A DNA stretch of 64,000 nucleotides from JBGCFO01 sp045106955 (GCA_045106955.1 JBGCFO010000003.1:16037-80036), one strand, 5' to 3'; shown: positions 48,544-58,748, counted from the stretch's first letter. Notes: a model not told the origin generated them from the letters alone. Program-made: numbers and translations.

Positions 48544-49113
48544 TCACTTGGAATAATCGTAATTTAATTGAATATCTTGAACTCTTTCGTTTAACAAGGA
48601 CAAAACTTCATCGGTAATATCTAGATTCTTTTTAGCAAATAAAATGTGCGAGCTAGGTATTGCAACAGAAAAATCATGTTTATTTGATAATTCAAGGATG
48701 ATAGCTATCAATACATCATGAACACGATCAAAGGCCTCAGCATGAGATCGTTCTAAGCGTATTTTTTTATCTTGCACGTCCTTTTGCAAATTATTGACAC
48801 TTTTTTGGAATTCATTAGTTTCCTTTTCAAACTCATCAGTAGTAATCACATTACGCTTATTCTTGATAGATTCTTCTACGCTTTTCAATTTAGCTTCTTT
48901 TTCCGATATATCCTTCTGTATAGAAGCTGTAAGATTTGCAATAGATTTTTTAATGTTTTGCACAGCTAAAGATCTTTCCAAAACCAATTGCACATCAACT
49001 ACAGCAATTTCAATTTTCGAGCAACTGTCATTTGCATCTACATTCCCTAAGAAACAAACAGAGGAAACATATATTACAAATAATAATAACCGTCTTATTT
49101 TACATAATGTCAT
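48544..49113 (-). CDS. skp: Periplasmic chaperone Skp/OmpH
   Basis: Holds unfolded outer-membrane proteins in the periplasm and passes them to BamA. The 189-residue protein has a signal peptide (about 1-27, ending ...VDA) and the family start IAVVDVQLVLERSLAVQNIK, followed by a long charged coiled-coil of Lys/Glu-rich heptads (the Skp tentacles, about 60-140). Skp is very variable in sequence, so assignment rests on this architecture and on its place directly after bamA, whose stop overlaps its start by one base. Confidence 0.88.
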   Translation of the reverse strand: MTLCKIRRLLLFVIYVSSVCFLGNVDANDSCSKIEIAVVDVQLVLERSLAVQNIKKSIANLTASIQKDISEKEAKLKSVEESIKNKRNVITTDEFEKETNEFQKSVNNLQKDVQDKKIRLERSHAEAFDRVHDVLIAIILELSNKHDFSVAIPSSHILFAKKNLDITDEVLSLLNERVQDIQLNYDYSK

Positions 49114-51395
49114 TAAAATTGAGTAGAAAATGTTATATTAAATGTTTTTTTCTCATCGTAATATTTCTTTTTTATTGGATAACCCCATGTTAAACGTATA
49201 GGGCTCATGCGTGTAACGATCAGTACTCCAAACCCAACAGATGCTCTTGGACTATGAGGATCATAAATCTGTGATTTGTTATAAGAAGCATTCTTAGATA
49301 ATTTAACCCCATATAAAGCTCCCATATCAGCAAAAATAAATCCACGAGCTTCTATTTCTTTTGGTAACCCAGTTGGGAAACTTAATTCTGAAACTAGCTT
49401 GTAATATTCTTGACCGCCTAAAAATTCTTTTGTATTACGCATTCTAGGACCTACTCCACTAAAATCAAATCCACGCAACATTAAATTAAACCTTTCATTG
49501 ATAGGCACTTGCTTTTTATCTCCAAAGCCAATTATATGACCAGCAGATCCTGATAAAGAAAAGGTAAAACTATCTTCTATGAAAGAATGATATATCCTCG
49601 CTTCAAGCTCATTCTTGAAATATTTACTATCACCTCCAACGCCGGCAACTTCTTGGCTGCCAATTATAATATAACCATGCTTTGGAGCAATTTTATTATC
49701 TGTTTTATCGTATATTAATGATTGGCCAATTGCAGAGGTAATTCTACTTCCTCTCTGCTCTTCTATAGCGAGAGAAAGTTTCCCAGATCTTGGCGTCATT
49801 TTAGTGCGTTTAATTGTGTAATCCAATTCATGCAACAAATCTTCTGTAATATCAGATCCAATAGTAACTTTATCACCTATTGTTCTTAAAGAGTAATTTT
49901 GATCACCAGTATCAAAGCCAGAGCCACGGCCAGAATACTGATTAAAAATAGAATTACTTAATGATAAATTACGATCAAACAAATATGGATCATGAAAATC
50001 TAAACTATACCCATGATTACGCTTACCAATTTGAGTTGAAATACCAGCAGATTTACCAGAGCCAAGTAAATTTTCCTCATTAAACCCAAGTCTCATAAAA
50101 GGTCCGCGAATGGTATCGTATCCAATGCTACCATCAAAGGACGTAGTAGATTTTTCTTCTACTTTAATATCGAGATTGTATTTATCATAACTTTCTGTAG
50201 GTTGCAAACTAGTGCCGACATTGCTGAAAAAATTTAAATTATTAACAGAGCGAAGACCCTGTACTATGTAATTACGATCAAATAAATCACCTTCATTAAT
50301 TCTAAATTCCCTACGAATCACCTTATCACGGGTTTTGACATTGCCAGAGATATTAATTTCAGACAAATATATTCTCTGTGCTTTTTCTATAATAAATGTA
50401 ATATTTGCTAATTGAGCCTGATGGTCAAGATCAAAAGATGGATATACAGAAACTTGAGGATATCCATTATTAGCAAGTTCAGTAGAAATATTTTGAGCTA
50501 TTTTTTCTAGCTCTGACATATTAAATCTTGAACCTTGCTTAACTGTGATTAACTTTGCAAAATTAGCATCATTGATTTTATTATCAACATTAATAGATCC
50601 AATGGTATATCTTTGCCCTTCATCTAAAGAATAAGTAACAGTAAAATATTCTTTAGTCTTTGAAAGCTCTGCTGATACTGAAATCACATGAAAATCTGCA
50701 AAACCTACAGATTGATAAAAATCTTTTAATAAATCCTTATCATACTCTATACGGTCTGGATCATAGACGTCATTAGTGTCTAAAAACTTAAACCACTTAT
50801 ATTCCTTTGTAACAATAATGGATCTTAATTTACTATTGCTATAATGCTCATTGCCAACAAAATATATGTATTTTACTGTAGTTTTTGGACCTTCTTCTAT
50901 ATTAAAAATAACCTTCACGCGGTCATTTGGTTGAGGATCTAGGCTGACATTAACTTTTGTTGCGAATCGACCTGAGCGCTTGTAAATTGATTTAATTTTT
51001 TCTATATCTGATGCAATTTTTGCATTACTTAAAGACTCGCCTGGTTGAGATAAAATTGCATTATTTAAAATATTCTGCTTAATCTTACCATTGCCTTTAA
51101 ATTCAATTCCGCTAACAAACGGATTTTCTTTGACATCAATCAATAGCTCACCTTTATTGAAGGTAATTTTAATATCTTCAAATATAGAAAGTGTGTATAA
51201 GTTTTTAATTGCTTCTATTTTTTTTGCTTCAGTATACTCCTCTCCAACCTTAAACTCAGAATAATTCTCAATAGTAGAGCTTTCTATACGCTGATTTCCT
51301 TCAACAGAAATCTGTTTAATTAAGTCAGCTGCAAAGGCAATGTTATTTAAATAAACAACAATTAAAATAAATCTTAGAAATTTCGACACGATCAA
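49113..51395 (-). CDS. bamA: Outer-membrane assembly factor BamA
   Basis: Omp85 protein that folds beta-barrels into the outer membrane. The 760 residues comprise a signal peptide (about 1-22), five POTRA domains (about 25-350; starts such as KQISVEGNQRIESSTI and YLSEINISGNVKTRDKVI) and a C-terminal 16-strand barrel with the GYDTIRGPFMRLGFNEENLLG region. The barrel loop motif appears as LMLRGFDFSGVGPR (VRGF-like, with Leu), and the last residues NITFSTQF end in Phe as usual for barrels. Coupled to skp by a one-base overlap. The lpxD and fabZ genes that often follow are absent here. Confidence 0.96.
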   Translation of the reverse strand: MIVSKFLRFILIVVYLNNIAFAADLIKQISVEGNQRIESSTIENYSEFKVGEEYTEAKKIEAIKNLYTLSIFEDIKITFNKGELLIDVKENPFVSGIEFKGNGKIKQNILNNAILSQPGESLSNAKIASDIEKIKSIYKRSGRFATKVNVSLDPQPNDRVKVIFNIEEGPKTTVKYIYFVGNEHYSNSKLRSIIVTKEYKWFKFLDTNDVYDPDRIEYDKDLLKDFYQSVGFADFHVISVSAELSKTKEYFTVTYSLDEGQRYTIGSINVDNKINDANFAKLITVKQGSRFNMSELEKIAQNISTELANNGYPQVSVYPSFDLDHQAQLANITFIIEKAQRIYLSEINISGNVKTRDKVIRREFRINEGDLFDRNYIVQGLRSVNNLNFFSNVGTSLQPTESYDKYNLDIKVEEKSTTSFDGSIGYDTIRGPFMRLGFNEENLLGSGKSAGISTQIGKRNHGYSLDFHDPYLFDRNLSLSNSIFNQYSGRGSGFDTGDQNYSLRTIGDKVTIGSDITEDLLHELDYTIKRTKMTPRSGKLSLAIEEQRGSRITSAIGQSLIYDKTDNKIAPKHGYIIIGSQEVAGVGGDSKYFKNELEARIYHSFIEDSFTFSLSGSAGHIIGFGDKKQVPINERFNLMLRGFDFSGVGPRMRNTKEFLGGQEYYKLVSELSFPTGLPKEIEARGFIFADMGALYGVKLSKNASYNKSQIYDPHSPRASVGFGVLIVTRMSPIRLTWGYPIKKKYYDEKKTFNITFSTQF

Positions 51396-51591
51396 TGAAA
51401 TGATAATTGATTAATAATATTTTTGCTTCTTTTTTTATATTATGTTCCATTAGAAAATACAAGTAGTAAAATTCATAAATTATCAATAGCTCTTGCAACA
51501 ACTATTAAGAAGAAAGGCGTTACTAAGAAGATCTCATCAATTAAATTAGCATTTCACAACCTAATGATGGTGGATTAAAATTGCATCAATA
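51396..51591. other. Gap upstream of bamA with an odd Lys-rich open frame
   Basis: The 196 bases upstream of bamA must contain its promoter. On the plus strand a stretch ending with TAA at 51576-51578 reads ...KLSIALATTIKKKGVTKK..., a protein-like composition, but no ATG, GTG or TTG opens the frame. It may be the tail of a lost gene or chance. Confidence 0.3.
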
Positions 51592-52341
51592 CTAGCTTCG
51601 AGAGAGCAATGGTGTTAACAATGTATTAAATAATGTATCCAATCTCTTGCGATCTACCTTATCTATAGAAGATATGCTATCAAATGAAAACATACTATAA
51701 TATGCTTGTGTAATGTTACTCCATAATATTTTGCCATTAATTATATCAACTATAGTCAATCTAATTGAGGTTGATTCTGCTGCGTAATCATCATCTTTTA
51801 CTCCTATAAAAAATGAAATAGCAAAATTCTTCATGCAAGCTCCAGATGTATTAATACGTCCATTATATTCAACTAATACGGCAATATCAGCTCTTGTTGT
51901 ATCATGAATAACATTTATTCCTTTAGTTACAAGAGAATTTATATTAAACGCTTTTTTTTCTTCCCATAATATTGGCACATACAAAGGATTAATTTGCTCT
52001 TGATATTGCTCTTTAAAACTTAATATATCTCTCGATATGGCATGATTGTGCACTTCCTTTTTACTAAAGAAACGTACATTGTAGCCTTTGTTTTTTAACT
52101 TTGGCAACAATACATCTATTATAGTATCTTCAACCTGATTTTCGTAATTATAATTACGAGTGGCTTTGCCTGCAATATCCACTGTACTTACCTCAACCAT
52201 TGGAGATAATGCTATCATTCCATTGCTTTTGGCAAGGGCATTCGTATAATCAGAAGTTCTTCTTACAGTAGTAGTTCTTGTACATGATGCAAGAATCATT
52301 GACACGCAAAACAATAATACAATATTTTGTTTCATGCTCAC
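51592..52341 (-). CDS. Lipoprotein of unknown function
   Basis: A 249-residue protein with a signal peptide ending in the lipobox LASC (Cys20), so it is probably anchored to the outer or inner membrane from the periplasmic side. The rest suggests an alpha/beta fold: VEDTIIDVLLPKLKNKGYNV, then ADIAVLVEYNGRI and STSIRLTIVDIINGKILWS. The last pattern, in which a secreted lipoprotein describes a predicted 'converted to output' strand followed by a Trp, resembles CsgG/DUF799-type lipoproteins, but I cannot assign a family. Its start overlaps the stop of the glycine-zipper lipoprotein gene by 4 bases, so the two likely act together in the envelope. Confidence 0.65.
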   Translation of the reverse strand: MSMKQNIVLLFCVSMILASCTRTTTVRRTSDYTNALAKSNGMIALSPMVEVSTVDIAGKATRNYNYENQVEDTIIDVLLPKLKNKGYNVRFFSKKEVHNHAISRDILSFKEQYQEQINPLYVPILWEEKKAFNINSLVTKGINVIHDTTRADIAVLVEYNGRINTSGACMKNFAISFFIGVKDDDYAAESTSIRLTIVDIINGKILWSNITQAYYSMFSFDSISSIDKVDRKRLDTLFNTLLTPLLSRS

Positions 52342-52904
52342 TTCGTAGTATCAGTTTGTTTAATATTATTAGGTATAACTCTTGTTCTTTTTTCTGAAAT
52401 TATCACAAGTACGTTTTGTCCTGAAGAGATGCATGGAGTATTTTTGGCTTCTTTCGATTGCACAACTGTAATGATGCCATTGGCTTTAACGGCGGCCAAC
52501 GCATTCCTCATCAACGCACTACCTTCATAATAATCTTGATTCATGGTTGATGTATCTACTTTAACAACATACTCAATTCCATGATTTGTACCTAGCGCTT
52601 GCTCAGTTACGGCGCCCAAAATACCTCCAACTAAAATACCGCCAACAATCACTGCATTATTGCCTCCTGAAGCTCCAGCTGCAACACCAGTGCCAGCCCC
52701 GCCAATCAATGCACCAGCGGTATTATCTCCTAATTTTTCAGATTCTTTAATCTGAACATTACGCACAGATAATACTTGACCTTCTAATACGATATTTAGC
52801 GTCGAATCGCTTGTGTAAGTAGAGCTAGACAAATCTCTAGCGCATCCAAATAAACAAAAAGAAGCAAGTATGACAACTGCAACTTGGATGAAGAAATTCT
52901 TCAT
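52338..52904 (-). CDS. Glycine-zipper lipoprotein (SlyB/17-kDa-antigen-like)
   Basis: A 188-residue outer-membrane lipoprotein. The signal peptide ends in the lipobox LFGC (Cys21). The middle (about 64-105) is a glycine zipper, GALIGGAGTGVAAGASGG followed by GGILVGGILGAV, the type found in SlyB/Pcp proteins and the rickettsial 17-kDa antigen. The C-terminal half has IEYVVKVDT and GQNVLVIISEKRTRVIP, resembling the beta part of SlyB-like proteins. It is the first of two coupled lipoprotein genes. Such proteins stabilise the outer membrane; an exact role here is not shown. Confidence 0.8.
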   Translation of the reverse strand: MKNFFIQVAVVILASFCLFGCARDLSSSTYTSDSTLNIVLEGQVLSVRNVQIKESEKLGDNTAGALIGGAGTGVAAGASGGNNAVIVGGILVGGILGAVTEQALGTNHGIEYVVKVDTSTMNQDYYEGSALMRNALAAVKANGIITVVQSKEAKNTPCISSGQNVLVIISEKRTRVIPNNIKQTDTTK

Positions 52905-52980
52905 AATATAATTATTAATTAAATATTAAGAAAATATGTCGTATGTACTAACATTGATATTTACAAGAATCAATCACCAT

Positions 52981-54261
52981 TTATGAAAAGACATTTATCC
53001 TATTAGAAAGATTTGAACGCATCTTTATAATGACAATCGAAGATATTAATCCAAAAAATGCAAAGTAAATCGCAATTGATATAGGCGCGTTTGTGACATA
53101 CCATAACCACAAACAAAATGCAGAGGTAATTTTGCCAAAAAATCCATATCCAATGGAAGAACCAATCCCAATAATTAAATAATTAGATTGTGAGTTGCAT
53201 AATTTTTTGTACCATATATTCAGTGGGCAAGCAAAGATTACGCCAAGAATAATAATCCATATTCTAATTGACATTACATATAGAATGCTTGCATGAGGCA
53301 AAAAATACCATAAAGGAATTATTGTTAAACCTAAAATTAAGCTACTAGAAAATAAGATCAGTTTTATGTCAAAATTTGAAAATATAGATCTTATGATAAA
53401 TATTAATATCAAATCTAAGATCATTAGATATGCATTATATTCCATCATCTCAGGCAATGTAATATTGGTAATTAAAGGAATAAAACTATTCATTACAATG
53501 AACGGTATAGCATAGGTCATGTATGAAAAACCACTTGTAATAGCAATGACATAAACAACGTAACGAGACTGGTAGATTTGCTTTAGAATTAGAGAAAGAG
53601 ATAATTTATCTCGTAAAGAATTGATATTACATTCCTTTGCAGTTTGTCTTAAAAAATATCCAACAAAGCCTCCTGCGCCCCCGAATATGAAACATACACG
53701 CCATAAATGTTCTTTTAAAAATTGAGATTCACTCCAAGATTGATGTGCAATCACAGCCCAAGATGCAAAAGATGCTAATAATATGCCAAACATTGTTGAG
53801 CCGTTATATAAGCTAGAAATACGGAAAGCTTGAGATCTAGACTCACCTTCTAATGATTTGCCTTCTAATATGTATAATGATGCAATTATAGATTCCCCAG
53901 CTCCAAAAATACCAACCAATGAACGCAATGTAATCAATGCTAAAGTAGAGTTAAATCCAATTGATTGATAAGTTGGAAGAAGTCCTATTAATAATGTACT
54001 AATAGACACGCCAAATAATGAATATGATAATGATTTAATCGCACCGATACGCTGAACCATCAAACCAAATATAATACTTCCTAGTGGCCTAGTAATAATA
54101 GAGCTGCTAATTACACTATAACCTAAAATCAAAGATACAATGTAATCAAATTCTGGAAAAAATAAAGGGGCTAAAATTGGCACTAATAAAGAATAAATTG
54201 CAACATCAAAATGATCTAATATATTACCAATTAAAATAGAGCGATTTAATTTACTTAACAT
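52981..54261 (-). CDS. MFS transporter, metabolite:H+ symporter (ProP-like) type
   Basis: A 426-residue inner-membrane carrier with about 12 helices. The N-terminal GNILDHFDVAIYSLLVPILAP and the loop RPLGSIIFGLMVQRIG match the MHS family (proline/betaine, alpha-ketoglutarate, citrate carriers), which Rickettsiales keep in many copies as nutrient importers. The motif GAGESIIASLYILEG is also typical. The substrate cannot be inferred. It follows engB after 8 bases and probably shares its transcript. Confidence 0.82.
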   Translation of the reverse strand: MLSKLNRSILIGNILDHFDVAIYSLLVPILAPLFFPEFDYIVSLILGYSVISSSIITRPLGSIIFGLMVQRIGAIKSLSYSLFGVSISTLLIGLLPTYQSIGFNSTLALITLRSLVGIFGAGESIIASLYILEGKSLEGESRSQAFRISSLYNGSTMFGILLASFASWAVIAHQSWSESQFLKEHLWRVCFIFGGAGGFVGYFLRQTAKECNINSLRDKLSLSLILKQIYQSRYVVYVIAITSGFSYMTYAIPFIVMNSFIPLITNITLPEMMEYNAYLMILDLILIFIIRSIFSNFDIKLILFSSSLILGLTIIPLWYFLPHASILYVMSIRIWIIILGVIFACPLNIWYKKLCNSQSNYLIIGIGSSIGYGFFGKITSAFCLWLWYVTNAPISIAIYFAFFGLISSIVIIKMRSNLSNRINVFS

Positions 54262-54269
54262 AGAGCCTT

Positions 54270-54878
54270 TTAAGCTTTAGTATCTCTAATTGCCTTACTA
54301 AGATAAGCTTTTAAACTTTGTATTTTGGATTTATTTTTAACACTTACACATATTAGATCTAAATTCACCTTAGAGCCAAATATTCCAGTTAATTTACAAT
54401 GCGCATCATTTAACAACAAATCAACATCAGCAGTTGGTATTTTATCTATTTTAGTAAAAACTATATGAAAATCATGTCGATAAGATAGTAACAATTCTAT
54501 GATAGCAATATCATTTTTTTGTAAACCCCTTCTAGCATCTATTAACAGATTGAGAATCTTTTTATTTTGAGTATTACTTAAATAATATATTATTAACTTT
54601 TCCCATTTTTGCTTTATATCTAATGGCACATTTGCAAATCCATAACCAGGTAAATCAACCAATGCAACATTAGTAGCTAAAGAAAAAAAGTTTATCTGTC
54701 TAGTGCGCCCTGGTGTTTTAGATGTTTTAGCTAAATGACCATTATTACACAAAGCATTAATCAAGCTAGATTTACCAACATTGGATTTACCAATAAATAC
54801 CAGATCAACAACATGAGGATTTTTTGGAATTTGTTTAGGGTCAGATGCGCTCAATAAAAATTTAGGATTATCAAACAT
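54270..54878 (-). CDS. engB: Ribosome-assembly GTPase EngB (YihA/YsxC)
   Basis: Essential TRAFAC-class GTPase involved in assembling the 50S subunit and in normal division. The 202 residues show G1 GKSNVGKSSLIN (about 32-43), G2 TPGRTRQINFF, G3 DLPGYGFA, G4 TKIDK and a C-terminal SVKNKS (G5-like). The leading FLLSASDPKQIPK is typical of the family. First gene of the engB-MHS transporter pair. Confidence 0.95.
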   Translation of the reverse strand: MFDNPKFLLSASDPKQIPKNPHVVDLVFIGKSNVGKSSLINALCNNGHLAKTSKTPGRTRQINFFSLATNVALVDLPGYGFANVPLDIKQKWEKLIIYYLSNTQNKKILNLLIDARRGLQKNDIAIIELLLSYRHDFHIVFTKIDKIPTADVDLLLNDAHCKLTGIFGSKVNLDLICVSVKNKSKIQSLKAYLSKAIRDTKA

Positions 54879-55029
54879 ATAATAATTAGGATCTTTTTGT
54901 TATAGTTGCATAACATTTTTTATAGCGATATCAAAAAACTACAAATCGTTTTATCAAATGTTACGAGTGACTTGCCATTTAACTGAAAGACACAGCATTT
55001 ATTCAATGCTAGCAATAATTTCATTATCA

Positions 55030-55105
55030 TGGCGAGCCCGCCGGGACTCGAACCCGGGACACCCTGATTAAAAGTCAAGTGCTCTACCAACTGAGCTACG
55101 GGCTC
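55030..55105 (-). tRNA. tRNA-Lys (anticodon TTT)
   Basis: Folded by eye: acceptor GAGCCCG with CGGGCTC, D arm GCTC/GAGC, anticodon stem TTGAC/GTCAA-like pairing around CTTTTAA (TTT at 34-36), T arm CCGGG/CCCGG with loop TTCGAGT, discriminator G, encoded CCA (55030-55032). The reading frame that crosses this locus (ending in GSSPGGLA) is the familiar false translation of a tRNA. Confidence 0.96.
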
Positions 55106-55197
55106 ATTTATATGTTTCAATACAAATGAAAAGAAGCTTGAAAATAAATGATCACACATCCAAGGATTAGACAAATAACTCAAGATCTTATATTTAC

Positions 55198-55226
55198 TTT
55201 ATGACGAAAAAATACTAATCTGTCAA
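55198..55226 (-). promoter_or_regulatory. Candidate tRNA-Lys promoter
   Basis: Minus strand: perfect TTGACA (55221-55226), 17-base spacer, CATAAA (55198-55203). It lies about 93 bases upstream of the mature tRNA and is divergent from kdsB. The -35 box is excellent, the -10 box matches 4 of 6. Confidence 0.45.
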
Positions 55227-55253
55227 CCTATAAATTCAAAAAATATAAATCAA

Positions 55254-55994
55254 ATGTTTAGAAAAATACATGATGACGTTGCCATAATCGTACCATCTAG
55301 GATAGAATCAACTAGATTGTCAAGAAAGCCGCTGAAACTCATTGGTAAGACTTCCATGATAGAACATGTATTGTCTCAAATAAATAAAACAAAATTACAA
55401 CATGTGTATGTTGCGACCGATTCAAAGGATATAGCATCAATTGCTCAAGGGATCGGAGGTAAATATATTATGACAGATTCATCCTTAGCATCAGGTACAG
55501 ATAGAGTATTCGCTGCTTTTAATAATTTACCAAATAAAACTCAATTTAAGTATGTCATTAACGTCCAGGGAGATATGCCTTTTATAGAACCAAGCACTAT
55601 CCTTACTGTTATTGATAATTTGAAGAAAAATGAGTTTGAAATCATGACGCCAGCAGTAAAAGTAGATCTTAAAACGGCTCAAACTGCTAGCAATGTTAAA
55701 ATTGTAGTCAGCAAAACTAATAAAGCATTATATTTTTCCCGTAACATGATACCCCACTCTGGAGAGGAATTCTTATATCATATTGGCGTGTATGGGTTTA
55801 CCGTACAAGCATTAGCAAAATTTGTATCATTGCCAGTAACTAGCTTAGAAAAAACCGAGAATTTAGAACAACTCAGAGCTTTATACAATAATATCGATAT
55901 AGGAGTGTGTTATATAAATAACATTCCAATTTCAGTAGACACGCAGCATGATTTAGATATGGCTATCAATTTTTATAACAATCAATTAACATAA
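55254..55994 (+). CDS. kdsB: 3-deoxy-manno-octulosonate cytidylyltransferase
   Basis: Activates Kdo as CMP-Kdo for lipopolysaccharide inner core. The 246-residue protein shows the nucleotide-binding start IVPSRIESTRLSRKPL (about 11-26), the NVQGDMPFIEPS metal site, and the late HIGVYGFTVQALAKF and SVDTQHDLDMAI. This implies that the organism makes at least part of an LPS, unlike Anaplasmataceae and Orientia, which have lost this pathway. It stands alone on the plus strand, 81 bases before alaS. Confidence 0.95.
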   Translation: MFRKIHDDVAIIVPSRIESTRLSRKPLKLIGKTSMIEHVLSQINKTKLQHVYVATDSKDIASIAQGIGGKYIMTDSSLASGTDRVFAAFNNLPNKTQFKYVINVQGDMPFIEPSTILTVIDNLKKNEFEIMTPAVKVDLKTAQTASNVKIVVSKTNKALYFSRNMIPHSGEEFLYHIGVYGFTVQALAKFVSLPVTSLEKTENLEQLRALYNNIDIGVCYINNIPISVDTQHDLDMAINFYNNQLT

Positions 55995-56075
55995 AATTTT
56001 ATAAATAAGAAATAGAAATATCAATGCTAATATTATATCTAACATTAATTAACACTAATACCTGTATATAGCCAA

Positions 56076-58733
56076 ATGAGTACAAATACTATATCCCAAA
56101 TTCGAAATAAATTTATAGAATATTTCACACAAAATCAGCATGTACATGTTAAATCTAGCTCTTTAATTCCTCACAATGATCCAAGCTTAATGTTTGTAAA
56201 TTCTGGAATGGTTCAGTTTAAGAATGTTTTTACCGATCAAGAGCGGAGAGAATATGTTAAAGCAACTAGTAGTCAAAAATGTTTGCGCGCTGGAGGCAAG
56301 CACAATGATTTAGAAAATGTAGGTTATACAGCTAGACATCATACATTTTTTGAAATGCTTGGCAATTTCTCCTTTGGCGATTATTTTAAGGAGGAAGCGA
56401 TTTATCATGCGTGGAACTTGCTAACAAAAGATCTAGAGCTATCAAAAGACAAGTTATACATAACAATATATCATTCTGACCAAGAAGCTGCTCAATATTG
56501 GAAGAAAATTGCAAACTTATCTGATGATAGGATAATTAGAATTAAAACATCTGATAATTTTTGGTCCATGGGGCCAACTGGACCATGTGGGCCCTGCTCT
56601 GAAATTTTCTACGATCATGGCCCATCCATCGCAGGAGGACCCCCAGGAAGTCCAAACGAAGATGGCGATCGTTTTGTTGAAATCTGGAATTTAGTATTCA
56701 TGGAATTTGAACAAATAGATGAAAAAACTCGCGTTTTATTACCAAAAAAATCTGTAGATACAGGTATGGGTTTAGAGCGAATTGCAACTGTATTACAAGG
56801 TATTCACGATAATTACGACACAGATCTATTTAAAGAGCTAATAACAACATCTGAAGATGTAATTAAGGTCAAAAATATAGGTCAAGCTCAATTTAGTTAC
56901 CGCATTATCACTGATCATTTGCGTGCAATGTCATTTTTAATTGCAGATGGGATAATGCCTTCTAATGAAGGTAGAGGTTATGTACTTAGGCGTATTATGA
57001 GAAGAGCGATGAGACATGCGCATACACTTGGAGCTAGAAATCCAGTAATTTATAAAATATTACCAAAGCTTGTAGAGCTTATGGGATCATTCTATCTAGA
57101 ACTTGATAAATCATACGAATTTATCCAAAGTATTATACATCAAGAAGAGGAAAGATTTATTAAAACTCTTGGTAGGGGAATGAAATTATTGACCGAAGAA
57201 ATTGAAAATAAATTAGTTTCGAAACAATTAACTGGAGAAGCTGCATTTAAATTATACGATACATACGGCTTTCCCTTAGATCTTACTCAAGATATATTAA
57301 AAGAAAAAAATATTACAGTAGATACTGATGGATTTGATAAGGAAATGAAAGCTCAAAAGGATAGAGCTCGTAAAGCTTGGTCTGGATCTGGCGAAGGTAA
57401 GATTGATCAGACATGGTTTGATATCAAATCAAAATATGGTTCTACAGAATTTTTAGGATATACATTAAACAAAGCATATGGAAAGGTATTAGAGTTAATT
57501 CACAAGAATAAACAAATTAAAAATTTTGGTATATTAGATGTAGAATTTATTGTTATTGTTAATCAAACTCCGTTCTATGCTGAATCTGGTGGTCAAATGG
57601 GCGATATTGGCGCGATTAAATCTGATCATTGCGAAATTCAAGTAATAGATACTAAAAAATATCTTGGTCTACATGCGCATATTTGCAAATTAAAAAAAGG
57701 CAGTATCAACACTAATGATACTATCTATTTAGAAATAAATGATCAATATAGACAAAACTTAAAATTGCATCATTCTGCAACTCATTTACTGCATAGCGCT
57801 TTAAGACAGAAATTAGGGGCTCATGTTACACAAAAAGGCTCGTTAGTTGCTCAAAACTACTTGAGATTTGATTTTAGCAATCCAAGCGCTATAACTAATG
57901 ACCAGCTATTGATGATAGAAAATGATATCAATCAAATCATAAGAAACAATCTAAAGCTCAATACACAAATAATGTCGATAGATGATGCGATTGACAAAGG
58001 CGCTATGGCATTATTTGGAGAAAAATATGATAATGAAGTTCGCGTTGTAAGTGTTGGAGATGAAAAATACGATAATCTTTATTCCATAGAATTATGCGGT
58101 GGAACGCATATAAATAATACTGGAGAGATTGGGTTATTTAAAATCGTAGGTGAACAGGCTATTGCCGCTGGTGTTAGACGCATTGAGGGTGTGTGCGGGC
58201 AATTTGCATTAGATTTTACTCGCAACTATCAAGATACAATAAATCAAATATCACAAACTCTTAAAGTTCCTAACAATGATATTCTATCGAAAATTAGCTA
58301 TTTAATTGATCATAGCAAATCATTAGAACAAGCATTGGTAAATGCATCTCTATCTAAATTAGATTTATCAACAGATGAAATCAATAAAACTGCTACAAAA
58401 ATAAAGGATATTTCATTTGTATTTAAAATTATCGATAGCATTGACGATATTAAACTAATTAGAAATGCAGCAATTGCATCGGCAGGAAAAACAGATAACC
58501 TCATTATCTTGTACGCTGTTAATTTAAAGGGTAAAATATCAATAATAGTTGCAACATCTCAAAGCCTTAAAGATAAATTTAGCGCTAAAGATTTTGTAAA
58601 TAATATTTCGTTGTTTTTAGATGGCAAAGGCGGTGGAGGTACAGCAACTCTTGCACAAGCTGGTGGAACAAATATCAAAAAATTATACGAATTACAGCAT
58701 TATGCTATTGATAATTTGACCAATATGCTTTAA
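56076..58733 (+). CDS. alaS: Alanyl-tRNA synthetase
   Basis: Charges tRNA-Ala, with an editing domain that removes Ser and Gly. The 885-residue protein has class II motifs (GKHNDLENVGYTARHHTFFE; RGYVLRRIMRRAMRH), the Ala-specific editing site HxxxH (HSATHLLHSAL, about residues 567-577) with the distal CGGTH (about residues 674-678), and a C-terminal domain ending in GGGGTATLAQAGG. All are intact and the length is normal. The ATG at 56076 aligns with the family N-terminus (IRNKFIEYFTQNQHVHV). It ends 15 bases before tRNA-Ser. Confidence 0.97.
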   Translation: MSTNTISQIRNKFIEYFTQNQHVHVKSSSLIPHNDPSLMFVNSGMVQFKNVFTDQERREYVKATSSQKCLRAGGKHNDLENVGYTARHHTFFEMLGNFSFGDYFKEEAIYHAWNLLTKDLELSKDKLYITIYHSDQEAAQYWKKIANLSDDRIIRIKTSDNFWSMGPTGPCGPCSEIFYDHGPSIAGGPPGSPNEDGDRFVEIWNLVFMEFEQIDEKTRVLLPKKSVDTGMGLERIATVLQGIHDNYDTDLFKELITTSEDVIKVKNIGQAQFSYRIITDHLRAMSFLIADGIMPSNEGRGYVLRRIMRRAMRHAHTLGARNPVIYKILPKLVELMGSFYLELDKSYEFIQSIIHQEEERFIKTLGRGMKLLTEEIENKLVSKQLTGEAAFKLYDTYGFPLDLTQDILKEKNITVDTDGFDKEMKAQKDRARKAWSGSGEGKIDQTWFDIKSKYGSTEFLGYTLNKAYGKVLELIHKNKQIKNFGILDVEFIVIVNQTPFYAESGGQMGDIGAIKSDHCEIQVIDTKKYLGLHAHICKLKKGSINTNDTIYLEINDQYRQNLKLHHSATHLLHSALRQKLGAHVTQKGSLVAQNYLRFDFSNPSAITNDQLLMIENDINQIIRNNLKLNTQIMSIDDAIDKGAMALFGEKYDNEVRVVSVGDEKYDNLYSIELCGGTHINNTGEIGLFKIVGEQAIAAGVRRIEGVCGQFALDFTRNYQDTINQISQTLKVPNNDILSKISYLIDHSKSLEQALVNASLSKLDLSTDEINKTATKIKDISFVFKIIDSIDDIKLIRNAAIASAGKTDNLIILYAVNLKGKISIIVATSQSLKDKFSAKDFVNNISLFLDGKGGGGTATLAQAGGTNIKKLYELQHYAIDNLTNML

Positions 58734-58748
58734 AACTCTTATATATAA

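Noticed and set aside
54920..55183. An 87-residue reading frame with the stretch VAQLVEHLTFNQGVPGSSPGGLA
   Set aside because: It is the well-known false translation of a tRNA gene; the tRNA-Lys fold accounts for the sequence.
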